Part shown: piece after piece, positions 7,516 to 13,054 of the stretch
Layout of the letters: every line of letters starts with the position of its first letter
Position numbering within the stretch: the stretch's first letter is position 1
Assembly: GCA_900542395.1 (NCBI GenBank)
Contig: UQNM01000056.1
Coordinates: 1 to 13,281 of the forward strand
DNA: 13,281 nt
From: an uncultured Eubacteriales bacterium
Lineage (GTDB): Bacteria > Bacillota > Clostridia > Christensenellales > Aristaeellaceae
Reading direction: 5' to 3'
Program-made: the position numbers and the translations under genes
Notes under the pieces: generated by a model
Database searches by the model: none
The model's input: only the letters and a program-made list of their open reading frames with translations
Told to the model about the DNA's origin: nothing

Positions 7516-7556
7516 AAAAAGGACGTGAGAAGGCAGCGCCTTCCCGCGTCCTTTTT
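7516..7556 (+). terminator. Second, strong rho-independent terminator of the uronate operon
   Basis: A long stem: AAAAAGGACG (7516-7525) pairs with CGTCCTTTTT (7547-7556), extended inward by a TG/CG step and, after one A/C mismatch, by GAAGGC (7529-7534) with GCCTTC (7538-7543), loop AGC. The A- and T-runs at its base would let it work in both directions. Confidence 0.88.
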
Positions 7557-7613
7557 GCCTTTTGGAGCCCCCGACAACCCCTTCTGTGTTATATCTTCCC
7601 ACAATGTCAAGCC

Positions 7614-7643
7614 TTGCGGAAGCGCGTCGCATCATGGTATAAT
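7614..7643 (+). promoter_or_regulatory. Promoter of the sigma/anti-sigma gene pair
   Basis: TTGCGG (7614-7619), an 18-bp spacer and a perfect TATAAT (7638-7643) with an upstream TG (7635-7636, extended -10). It looks like a housekeeping promoter rather than an ECF promoter, so autoregulation by the encoded sigma factor is not evident. The leader of about 65 nt contains a 7-bp inverted repeat, TTTTCAT (7656-7662) with ATGAAAA (7672-7678). Confidence 0.72.
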
Positions 7644-7715
7644 CTTTTTATGATTTTTTCATTTTTAACGGATGAAAACGGCGGGTTCATTCGTCTTAAT
7701 GTCTGAGGGTAGGAA

Positions 7716-8246
7716 GTGAAACGGTTGGAAAGCAGCGTGAAAGCGCCGGATCGTCAGGCTCAATTCGAAGAGCTGTATGCGCAATACGCGGACGACGTGC
7801 TGCGCATGGCGTATTTTTATCTGGCGGATAAACAAAAGGCCGAAGACGTCTGTCAGGATGTGTTCGTCAAGCTCTATACGCGCGGCGAGGCGATTGCCCC
7901 CGGCTGCGAAAAAGCGTGGCTTCTTCGCGTGACGGTGAATTGCTGCCGCGATTTGTGGCGCAGCGCATGGCTCAAGCGCGTGGTGCTCGGCGCGCCGACG
8001 CTGGATATCATTCCGGCGCAGGAAGAGACGTTCGAGCAGCGCGAGGAAAAGGCCGAGCTGATGCGCGCCATTCACAAGCTGCCGAGGCAGTTCCGTGAAA
8101 CGATCCTGCTGCACTATTATCAGGGACTGGGCATAGCGGAGATTGCGCAGATGCTGGGTCTGCCGGAAGGGACGATTTCCAGCCGCCTTTCCAGAGCGAG
8201 AAAAAAACTGGAAAGCCTTTTGAAGGAGGAAGCAACCGGTGATTGA
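7716..8246 (+). CDS. ECF-type RNA polymerase sigma-70 family factor
   Basis: A small alternative sigma factor that would redirect RNA polymerase to a dedicated promoter set in response to an unknown, probably cell-surface, signal. It has 176 residues with only regions 2 and 4, as in ECF (group 4) factors. Region 2 covers about residues 16-80, with the -10-binding AEDVCQDVFVKLY at 42-54 and WLLRVTVNCCRDLWR at 68-82. Region 4 covers about 114-170, with LPRQFRETILLHYYQGLGIA and the helix-turn-helix IAEIAQMLGLPEGTISSRLS. The start is GTG 7716, 6 nt after GAGGG (7705-7709); a later in-frame GTG at 7737 has a weaker site. Its 3' end overlaps the next gene by 8 bp, the usual arrangement for a sigma/anti-sigma pair. 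ECF subgroup and regulon are not determinable here. Confidence 0.92.
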   Translation: MKRLESSVKAPDRQAQFEELYAQYADDVLRMAYFYLADKQKAEDVCQDVFVKLYTRGEAIAPGCEKAWLLRVTVNCCRDLWRSAWLKRVVLGAPTLDIIPAQEETFEQREEKAELMRAIHKLPRQFRETILLHYYQGLGIAEIAQMLGLPEGTISSRLSRARKKLESLLKEEATGD

Positions 8247-9186
8247 CATCAAAGAGCTTGAGCACCTCGCGCCGATGGCGAACGAGATGCTCTCCGGTCT
8301 GCATGCGGATGAAGCGATGAAGCGGCGCATCTTATTCGCCGCAAACGAAAAAACCAAACGGCGCGCCCCCATGCCGCGCCTCGTGCCCGCGCTCTGCTGC
8401 GCGGCGCTGGCGATTGCCTGCGTGAGCGCCTTTTCCCCGCGCCTGAGCGGCACAGCGGTCGATGCGGCCGCAACGCCCATGCCTGTTTCGATTGACAGCA
8501 TTGCGGCGGGCGGCGAGCAGGCCGCGCCCATGACGCGCTTGGCGGATGTGAGCGGCACGGCGCGCGTGCGCGCCGCCGGCGGCGGCAGCGAATCGCTTTT
8601 CGCCTCGGCGAGCGGCGATATTCCGCTGGTCGCCGTCAACGGCGCGGTCTATCGCATGCTCAGCGCGCCCGCGAGCGTGCGCGGCGATCTGCTGGACAGC
8701 GCGGTCGGAACGGTCAACACGGCGACCGACGAGCCCGCCCTTGCGGATGACGACGCGATGGCGGGTGGCCTCTCCAACGTCGCCGAGGCGGGGCAGACGA
8801 TCTACGCCGTATCCGGTTTGGACGCGAACACGGCGGTCGCCTGCGAGGTCGGCGGAAACATGCGCCTGTTCCAGCGGGTGAGCTACGCGGGCAAGGGGCC
8901 GGGCGGCCTGGGGTTGGAGGATACCTTCTCCGTCCGCGGGCAGGTCGCCGAGCTGACGCTTTCCGGCGTCGGCACGCTGACCGGCGAAGCGGCGAACGAC
9001 GCCGTTGCCACGCTGCTCGACCACGCGACGCTCAAATCGGCGGATATGTCCGCAAAGAAGCAGACGCTGACCGCCACGCTCACCAACGGCCTCAAGCTGC
9101 AGCTCGGCGTTTCCGGCGATACCGTCAGCGCCTGCGGCGGCTGGAGTTGCCCGGAGTTCTTCGAAGCGTTCGAGAGCGGCTTATAA
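8239..9186 (+). CDS. One-pass membrane protein, probable cognate anti-sigma factor
   Basis: Starts with GTG 8239 inside the end of the sigma gene, 9 nt after AAGGAGG (8223-8229), so translation should be coupled. The 315-residue product has a short N-terminal cytoplasmic part (about 1-46) with a charged helical stretch containing LHADEAMKRRILFAA. One hydrophobic segment follows at about 48-66 (LVPALCCAALAIACVSAFSP), then a large outer domain rich in Ala, Gly, Val and Thr. This topology and the overlap with an ECF gene are what is seen for membrane-bound anti-sigma factors that hold their sigma until a signal releases it. The zinc-binding HxxxCxxC motif of ZAS-type anti-sigmas is absent. I do not recognise the outer domain. 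The role is inferred from topology and context only. Confidence 0.68.
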   Translation: MIDIKELEHLAPMANEMLSGLHADEAMKRRILFAANEKTKRRAPMPRLVPALCCAALAIACVSAFSPRLSGTAVDAAATPMPVSIDSIAAGGEQAAPMTRLADVSGTARVRAAGGGSESLFASASGDIPLVAVNGAVYRMLSAPASVRGDLLDSAVGTVNTATDEPALADDDAMAGGLSNVAEAGQTIYAVSGLDANTAVACEVGGNMRLFQRVSYAGKGPGGLGLEDTFSVRGQVAELTLSGVGTLTGEAANDAVATLLDHATLKSADMSAKKQTLTATLTNGLKLQLGVSGDTVSACGGWSCPEFFEAFESGL

Positions 9187-9193
9187 TTCAAAG

Positions 9194-9365
9194 GGGCTGT
9201 CAAGCTAACAACACCGATATTTCAAGAGTAAAACCAAGTATTTGCGCCCGAAGGTTTCCAAAGGGCGACCGGAAAGCCCTTTGGTGGGGCGATGGGGCAA
9301 AGCCCCATACTCCAAAATGCTTAGACATTTGTTTCTTGAAATGTTCGGTTTAGGCTTGACAGCCC
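9194..9365. repeat. 172-bp palindromic MITE-like element / bidirectional terminator
   Basis: The ends form imperfect inverted repeats of 32-34 bp. GGGCTGTCAAGC at 9194-9205 is identical to the reverse complement of 9354-9365. Further in, an ACCGA block and ATTTCAAGA (ending 9227 on the left, starting 9334 on the right) also match. Inside are two perfect hairpins: CCAAAGGGC (9258-9266) with GCCCTTTGG (9276-9284), and ATGGGGC (9292-9298) with GCCCCAT (9302-9308). It codes for nothing visible. It fills the whole gap between the convergent anti-sigma and NUDIX genes; its right edge touches the NUDIX stop codon. T-rich sequence (TATCTTTTT) follows on the plus strand, so it may also end transcription. 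No clear target-site duplication. Confidence 0.65.
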
Positions 9366-9775
9366 TATCTTTTTGCCCAATGCGCCATAATCGCCGCGGT
9401 GATTTCGGGATATGTCATGTTCTCCGGCAGACGCTCAAAGCGTCTGGTTTCGGCCATTTCGCTCTCCGGCAGAGCGCCGAGCCTGTGGATGTCCACGGTA
9501 AAGACGACGCCGCACGCGCCGCTCTGCCCGTCCTCGCTGCCCGCCCAGTAATCGCAAAGCGGAGCGATGTCAACCGCCGTCGCGCCCGATTCCTCAAAGA
9601 GCTCGCGCCGCGCGGCCTGCATCGGCGTTTCGCCCGGCTCGATATGGCCGCCCTGAAACTCCCATGTCGTTCGCTGCTTATGGCGGCTGAGCAGAAACCC
9701 GCCGTCCATGCGAGACATGATGACGACGTATTTATACCGTTCAAAGCTGCCCAACGGATAGGTTTTGCTGATCAT
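9365..9775 (-). CDS. NUDIX hydrolase
   Basis: NUDIX enzymes hydrolyse nucleoside diphosphates linked to another moiety, often damaged nucleotides such as 8-oxo-dGTP, using divalent metal. The 136-residue protein carries a complete Nudix box, GX5EX7REUXEEXGU, at residues 43-65: G43, E49, R57, E58, L59, E61, E62, G64. The upstream stretch WEFQGG is typical of MutT-like members. Start ATG at 9775-9773, 7 nt after GGGAGG (9783-9788), with its own promoter just upstream. The TAG stop (9367-9365) coincides with the edge of the palindromic element at 9194-9365, so the last residues may have been set by that element. Size and fold fit MutT/YtkD-like housekeeping enzymes; the true substrate cannot be told. 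Confidence 0.9.
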   Translation of the reverse strand: MISKTYPLGSFERYKYVVIMSRMDGGFLLSRHKQRTTWEFQGGHIEPGETPMQAARRELFEESGATAVDIAPLCDYWAGSEDGQSGACGVVFTVDIHRLGALPESEMAETRRFERLPENMTYPEITAAIMAHWAKR

Positions 9776-9804
9776 TGGTGTGCCTCCCGTATCAGAATAC
9801 CCCT

Positions 9805-9833
9805 ATCATAGCGCTGTCAGCCGCGCACGTCAA
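9805..9833 (-). promoter_or_regulatory. Sigma-A promoter of the NUDIX gene
   Basis: On the minus strand TTGACG (plus 9828-9833), a 17-bp spacer and TATGAT (plus 9805-9810). It starts 8 bp beyond the stop codon of the upstream secreted-protein gene, which lets the NUDIX gene be expressed independently. Confidence 0.75.
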
Positions 9834-9840
9834 GCCCGCG

Positions 9841-10452
9841 TCAGGGGCCGACCTCTTCGCTCGGCCCTCCGATCTCCTCCGGCTCGATATAGGGGACAAT
9901 CCGCGCCTCCATCGTCCTCATCGCCTCCGGATCAAACGTCGCCGCGTCGCGGTTCGGCGCTTCTTCGCAAACGCCCTTCGCGATATCGCTCGGAAAACAG
10001 AAGAGCACTTTATCCTCAAACAGCCACGCACACAGCTCCATCTGACGGTTTTCATAGAACTCAACATTCCATGTTCCGCTTTGCTGTTTTTCCAAGCCCA
10101 CAGCGAAATCCTCATATTCCGCCTCCCGCCTCCAACTGGCGTAAACGGAAACCTGCGGCCCCACCTTTCGAATAAACCATTTCGTCACCCATTCGCCGCC
10201 GCCGGGAAAACTGTCGATGTAAATCCACCCCAATTCCCCGTCCGGCAAAATCGCGTCGTTCTCCCAAATCGTCGCCCATGTGTCTCCCTGCTTCCTTTCA
10301 TAGCGCAGGAAACGGGTTTCACCCTCCTCCACGATGGAGAAGCGCTCGTCATCCATGACCTCCGCCGTCATCGGCGGCCAATCCGTCTCCGCCCATGCCG
10401 TACACCAGCCTAAAGCCAGAACCATCCATACACAAAAAAGCGCGCGTTTCAT
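9841..10452 (-). CDS. Secreted protein of unknown function
   Basis: A 203-residue protein that I do not recognise. Residues 1-21 (MKRALFCVWMVLALGWCTAWA) form a signal peptide with an AWA cleavage site before ETDW; the Cys before the site is not in a lipobox, so release or loose attachment outside the cell is expected. The mature part is rich in Trp, Glu and Asp, with alternating patterns such as GELGWIYIDSFPGGGEWVTK that suggest a small beta-rich fold, and an acidic C-terminus ending EEVGP. The start is ATG 10452-10450, 8 nt after AGGAG (plus 10461-10465); the longer reading from GTG 10461 begins inside that site. It lies upstream of and on the same strand as the NUDIX gene. I see no good promoter. 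A strong inverted repeat spans its start codon (10434-10489). Confidence 0.78.
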   Translation of the reverse strand: MKRALFCVWMVLALGWCTAWAETDWPPMTAEVMDDERFSIVEEGETRFLRYERKQGDTWATIWENDAILPDGELGWIYIDSFPGGGEWVTKWFIRKVGPQVSVYASWRREAEYEDFAVGLEKQQSGTWNVEFYENRQMELCAWLFEDKVLFCFPSDIAKGVCEEAPNRDAATFDPEAMRTMEARIVPYIEPEEIGGPSEEVGP

Positions 10453-10489
10453 TCTCGTCACTCCTTTCGGTGATTAAACGAAACGCGCG
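10434..10489 (-). promoter_or_regulatory. Stem-loop with T-run over the start codon of the secreted-protein gene
   Basis: In the mRNA direction (minus strand), CGCGCGTTTC (plus 10480-10489) is perfectly complementary to GAAACGCGCG (plus 10441-10450). The latter covers the last base of the ATG and the next three codons. A C and six T (plus 10434-10439) follow at once. The 29-nt loop holds the ribosome binding site, itself in the loop of a 4-bp TCAC/GTGA stem. It resembles an intrinsic terminator or attenuator placed across the translation start; the function is inferred. Confidence 0.45.
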
Positions 10490-10535
10490 TCGGTTTTCAT
10501 GCTGATTTGGCGTATTTTCCCAATTTGGGGAAGAA

Positions 10536-10685
10536 ATGAACGCCTGTTATCGTTTTATATATCGGAACGGTTCCAAAAAGCGGCGCACCGCCGAAATTGA
10601 TTGGACGAGCCATACGCTGCCTCTGCGGGATTTGGAGAACGATCAGCTCATCACCATCGACCTGAACACGGGAATCGCCATGTGA
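10536..10685 (+). CDS. Small ORF of 49 residues, unknown function
   Basis: ATG 10536 follows GGGGAAG (10527-10533), and the frame runs to TGA 10683-10685. The product begins MNACYRFIYRNGSKKRRTAE and ends LITIDLNTGIAM. It is basic in the first half and has no signal peptide or membrane segment. It lies 19 bp ahead of the next gene on the same strand and is divergent from the secreted-protein gene, so it may be the first gene of a two-gene unit. It could also be the remnant of a longer gene: the frame is closed upstream by TGA at 10503-10505. I do not recognise it, and no good promoter is visible. Confidence 0.45.
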   Translation: MNACYRFIYRNGSKKRRTAEIDWTSHTLPLRDLENDQLITIDLNTGIAM

Positions 10686-10704
10686 ACCTTTGAGGAGGAA
10701 TCGC

Positions 10705-11874
10705 TTGAAAAAGACAACGAGCGATCAACACGCCATGAAAAAAAGATGCTTCCTAAAATTTCGAAAATACCTGACGCTGCTCGTCGTGCTGCTCTGTCCT
10801 GCGGTCTGCGCGTCTGCGGAAACCCCAAGCGATTCTCCAAAAGATGTCTCCGCTTCTCATTCCGACGGGTTTTCTGTGATGCAAAGCGTCGTCACGCTCC
10901 GGTTTCAATGCGCGCCCAGCTCCATCTCTCAGGTGATCGACGCGCCCGACGGTTCCCTGCTGGTTCTCTATAACACAGAGGAAACTGATGCATGGCATTG
11001 CCGGCTTTCGCTCTTTTCGCCATCCGGAAATGAAACATGGCAATACGTTGTCAGCGAATCCGCGCCGGATTCCGGATACGGTTCGGCTGTCGATCTCTTT
11101 GTCAGCGACTCCGAAATAACGCTCGACGCCTATGAAACCAGAGAACAGACGGCGTATCGCGAGGTGATCTTAACTTGGGATGGAACGGTGCGCAGGAAGA
11201 AGACCGTCCGCGTCGCGGACGATATGCGTCAGCGCATCCACGATTTCCCGCTGTATACCGTGAAGGAATTCTATACGAACGCCCGGGCGCAGATTCTCTG
11301 CAAACAGACCGGCAAATCTGCAATGGTCGATATCCCAAACGGATTTCCCGCCTTTGCGCAGATAGGTGATCTCCTGATCTGCGCAACGGTTGAGGATGAT
11401 CTTGTGGCGTTCCAAGTGATGGATCAGCAGGGCAATCTGCGCCTCATCGAAGGCAACGCAGGCGACGGTCTGGAATTGAAGTGCTTCGCCGGAATCCGGG
11501 ATCAAAAGGTATACAGCCTTTTTACCCGCGAAGACGACGGCCTGCAATGGCTTCTCTGCTCCATTGATTTGGATGAAAACACGCTGGAATGGGCGGAAAT
11601 TCCGCTCAATCACGATTTGGTCTGGTATGCCGCAGCCGCGGCCATCATTCAGGATGGTATCGTCTTCGCGCAGCACGATGACGAACGGTATCAGTTGTAT
11701 TTCACGCTGTTGAAATGGGACGGAACGCATGTGAATTTCCTAAGCCGCATCCCGAATGGATATCATCAATTTCTTGACCCTCGCGATGAAAAGTCGATAC
11801 GCGCCATCCTGTGGGACGGGGTCAGCGATTGCGCAAGCCTCGTGACCTATACGCCGACCTGCGGCGCTCGGTGA
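10705..11874 (+). CDS. Secreted protein of unknown function, possibly beta-propeller-like
   Basis: A 389-residue protein with an N-terminal signal peptide: basic KKRCFLKFRKY, hydrophobic LTLLVVLL, and a CASA-ET cleavage site at about residue 38. I chose TTG 10705 because AGGAGG (10693-10698) sits 6 nt upstream; ATG 10735 would give a more compact signal peptide but has no ribosome binding site. The mature part shows recurring strand-turn patterns such as DAPDGSLLVLYN, SLFSPSGNETWQY, LTWDGTVRRK and LLKWDGTHVNF, at uneven intervals of tens of residues. These suggest blades of a beta-propeller or a similar repeat fold, without a recognisable family signature. No catalytic motif is visible. It lies 19 bp after a small ORF and is followed by a large hairpin. 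Secretion is well supported; the fold is a guess. Confidence 0.75.
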   Translation: MKKTTSDQHAMKKRCFLKFRKYLTLLVVLLCPAVCASAETPSDSPKDVSASHSDGFSVMQSVVTLRFQCAPSSISQVIDAPDGSLLVLYNTEETDAWHCRLSLFSPSGNETWQYVVSESAPDSGYGSAVDLFVSDSEITLDAYETREQTAYREVILTWDGTVRRKKTVRVADDMRQRIHDFPLYTVKEFYTNARAQILCKQTGKSAMVDIPNGFPAFAQIGDLLICATVEDDLVAFQVMDQQGNLRLIEGNAGDGLELKCFAGIRDQKVYSLFTREDDGLQWLLCSIDLDENTLEWAEIPLNHDLVWYAAAAAIIQDGIVFAQHDDERYQLYFTLLKWDGTHVNFLSRIPNGYHQFLDPRDEKSIRAILWDGVSDCASLVTYTPTCGAR

Positions 11875-11927
11875 AGAAGGGAGGGAATCGTCAACCCCAC
11901 TGATGGCGTGTCATTCACCCAAAGCCC

Positions 11928-11976
11928 AAGCACACGCATGGCGCGGAAAGCATCGTTCTTCGCGCCATGTGTGCTT
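11928..11976 (+). terminator. Large hairpin after the 389-residue secreted protein gene
   Basis: AAGCACAC (11928-11935) and, after a GC bulge, ATGGCGCG (11938-11945) pair with CGCGCCATGTGTGCTT (11961-11976), a 16-bp stem with a 15-nt loop. Only ATCT follows, so the U-run is poor; it is a terminator by position and stem strength. Confidence 0.55.
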
Positions 11977-11990
11977 ATCTGTTGCGGTAC

Positions 11991-12033
11991 CAAATAACCC
12001 GCTGACTTTCACGCATACGGCATAGTCAGCGGG
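11991..12033 (-). terminator. Probable terminator of the elbB-like gene
   Basis: CCCGCTGACT (11998-12007) pairs perfectly with AGTCAGCGGG (12024-12033), loop 16 nt. On the minus strand the stem is followed by TTATTTG, a moderate U-rich tail, 48 bp past the stop codon of the gene at 12081-12653. Confidence 0.6.
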
Positions 12034-12080
12034 CAGAATGGATGTTATTCTGTTCAATCATTAAACCTACAAAACAGATT

Positions 12081-12653
12081 TCATCGTAATGTTTGTGACT
12101 GTTTCAACGCATAAATCATAGAATCTATACCTAATAGTGTCGTATAGCTGCTGTTGGTTTTTCTGAAAGCAGGCGTGTAATAAACATTGTTTTCGGCATC
12201 AAAACAGAATTTTTCAGCAGTTAGTTCTTTCATCTCACGCGCCAATAGATTACTTCCATAGAAACGGCGGAGGAAGTCGATTCCCGCACACATGGCAGCG
12301 ACAGGTTTCTTTTCGCTAATAAAATGAGTGACGCACGTTTTTATCATATTGGAATCTCTATAATTGTTCAATAAACCGATTCCACCGGGGATTATCAACG
12401 CATCGTATTCTGCAAAATCAACCTTATGAATGTCTTTAATGCGACCCCTGCCGATGCGGGCTGCTTCTATAAGAATATTCCGCCTTTCTGCCATCTGCTC
12501 TGTCAGGTGGTTAACAGACTGAATGGAAACATCTCCTGCGACAGGCGTGTAATCACACCCGTATTTATCAAGCGCTACATACGTCAGAATTACTTCTTCT
12601 ATACATGAACCATCACCGAGGCCACAGCCTGCTAATAGAACTAAATACTTCAT
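12081..12653 (-). CDS. elbB: DJ-1/PfpI family protein, ElbB-like
   Basis: The 190-residue protein resembles ElbB, a member of the DJ-1/PfpI superfamily (E. coli about 217 residues) reported to have glyoxalase-type activity; its true role is unsettled. Matching segments are LLAGCGLGDGSCIEEVILTY (7-26), SVNHLTEQMAERRNILIEAARIGRG (46-70), DALIIPGGIG (84-93), and the nucleophile-elbow region PVAAMCAGID with Cys122. E20 sits where DJ-1 proteins carry the glutamate that contacts that cysteine. It is some 25 residues shorter than ElbB, mainly between residues 93 and 115 and after 130. Start ATG 12653-12651 lies 7 nt after GGAGGTG (plus 12661-12667) and overlaps the stop of the upstream ORF by 4 bp. 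The gene is visibly A+T-richer than the rest of the window, suggesting foreign origin. Confidence 0.82.
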   Translation of the reverse strand: MKYLVLLAGCGLGDGSCIEEVILTYVALDKYGCDYTPVAGDVSIQSVNHLTEQMAERRNILIEAARIGRGRIKDIHKVDFAEYDALIIPGGIGLLNNYRDSNMIKTCVTHFISEKKPVAAMCAGIDFLRRFYGSNLLAREMKELTAEKFCFDAENNVYYTPAFRKTNSSYTTLLGIDSMIYALKQSQTLR

Positions 12654-12895
12654 TTGTTTTCACCTCCACAGCTCACAGTTTGCCAACGACTTCTCACTGA
12701 TAAGCCCAGCCCGTTCTGCTCGAACTTCATGCAGATGTATGGGATAATGCTGTACGACAGCCGCCACAGGGGGAGGTATCCTGCGTACTGATTCCAGTTG
12801 CCGGGAATATCGCGGTAGTTGCCCTTGCGGTCTTTTACTTGAAAGAATTGCCATGCGCACCATGCGTAGCGGTCCCACACAAGCAGCTTGAACAT
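12650..12895 (-). CDS. Unrecognised 81-residue ORF coupled to the elbB-like gene
   Basis: The frame from ATG 12895 encodes an aromatic-rich protein (MFKLLVWDRYAWCAWQFF near the start; NWNQYAGYLPLWRLSYS in the middle) and ends in a TGA that shares ATGA with the elbB-like start, so coupling is likely. No good ribosome binding site precedes ATG 12895. The same frame stays open upstream to a TGA near 12943, reading WRKYDRVECDD directly before the ATG, which also looks like coding sequence. The protein may therefore be the C-terminal part of a longer, frameshifted product whose beginning is in another frame (12835-12999). I do not recognise the family; it has no signal peptide and no clear membrane helix. 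Confidence 0.45.
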   Translation of the reverse strand: MFKLLVWDRYAWCAWQFFQVKDRKGNYRDIPGNWNQYAGYLPLWRLSYSIIPYICMKFEQNGLGLSVRSRWQTVSCGGENK

Positions 12896-12999
12896 ATCAT
12901 CACATTCGACGCGGTCATACTTTCTCCAAACACAACTTCATAACTTACGTCGTCGCGAATCCCCCGGTTCGCTCTGTTCACCATGCCGTTATGTTTCAT
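12835..12999 (-). other. Overlapping 54-codon frame, possible N-terminal part of a frameshifted gene
   Basis: ATG 12999 opens a frame (MKHNGMVNRANRGIRDDVSY, then EVVFGESM) that overlaps the 81-residue ORF in another frame and stops at TAA 12837-12835. The part up to EVVFGE looks more protein-like than the Cys/Ser/Gly-rich remainder. A frameshift near 12920 would join it to WRKYDRVECDDMFKLLVWD. There is only a weak AGGAA before the ATG, and the promoter at 13005-13033 would make it almost leaderless. Confidence 0.28.
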
Positions 13000-13004
13000 T
13001 TCCT

Positions 13005-13033
13005 ATTTTATCACATCCGCTCTTCTTTTGCAA
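13005..13033 (-). promoter_or_regulatory. Candidate promoter for the ORF/elbB-like pair
   Basis: On the minus strand TTGCAA (plus 13028-13033), a 17-bp spacer and TAAAAT (plus 13005-13010). It points towards the genes at 12999-12081. Transcription would start within a few bases of ATG 12999. Confidence 0.55.
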
Positions 13034-13054
13034 TTTCCTATAAAACAAAGAAAC

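Noticed and set aside
7665..8639. 324-codon minus-strand frame across the sigma/anti-sigma junction
   Set aside because: Overlaps two well-supported plus-strand genes and shows no recognisable domain.
10519..10529. 11-bp palindrome CCCAATTTGGG between the divergent secreted-protein gene and the small ORF, considered as an operator
   Set aside because: It is short and overlaps the ribosome binding site region of the small ORF; no promoter is visible to place it against.
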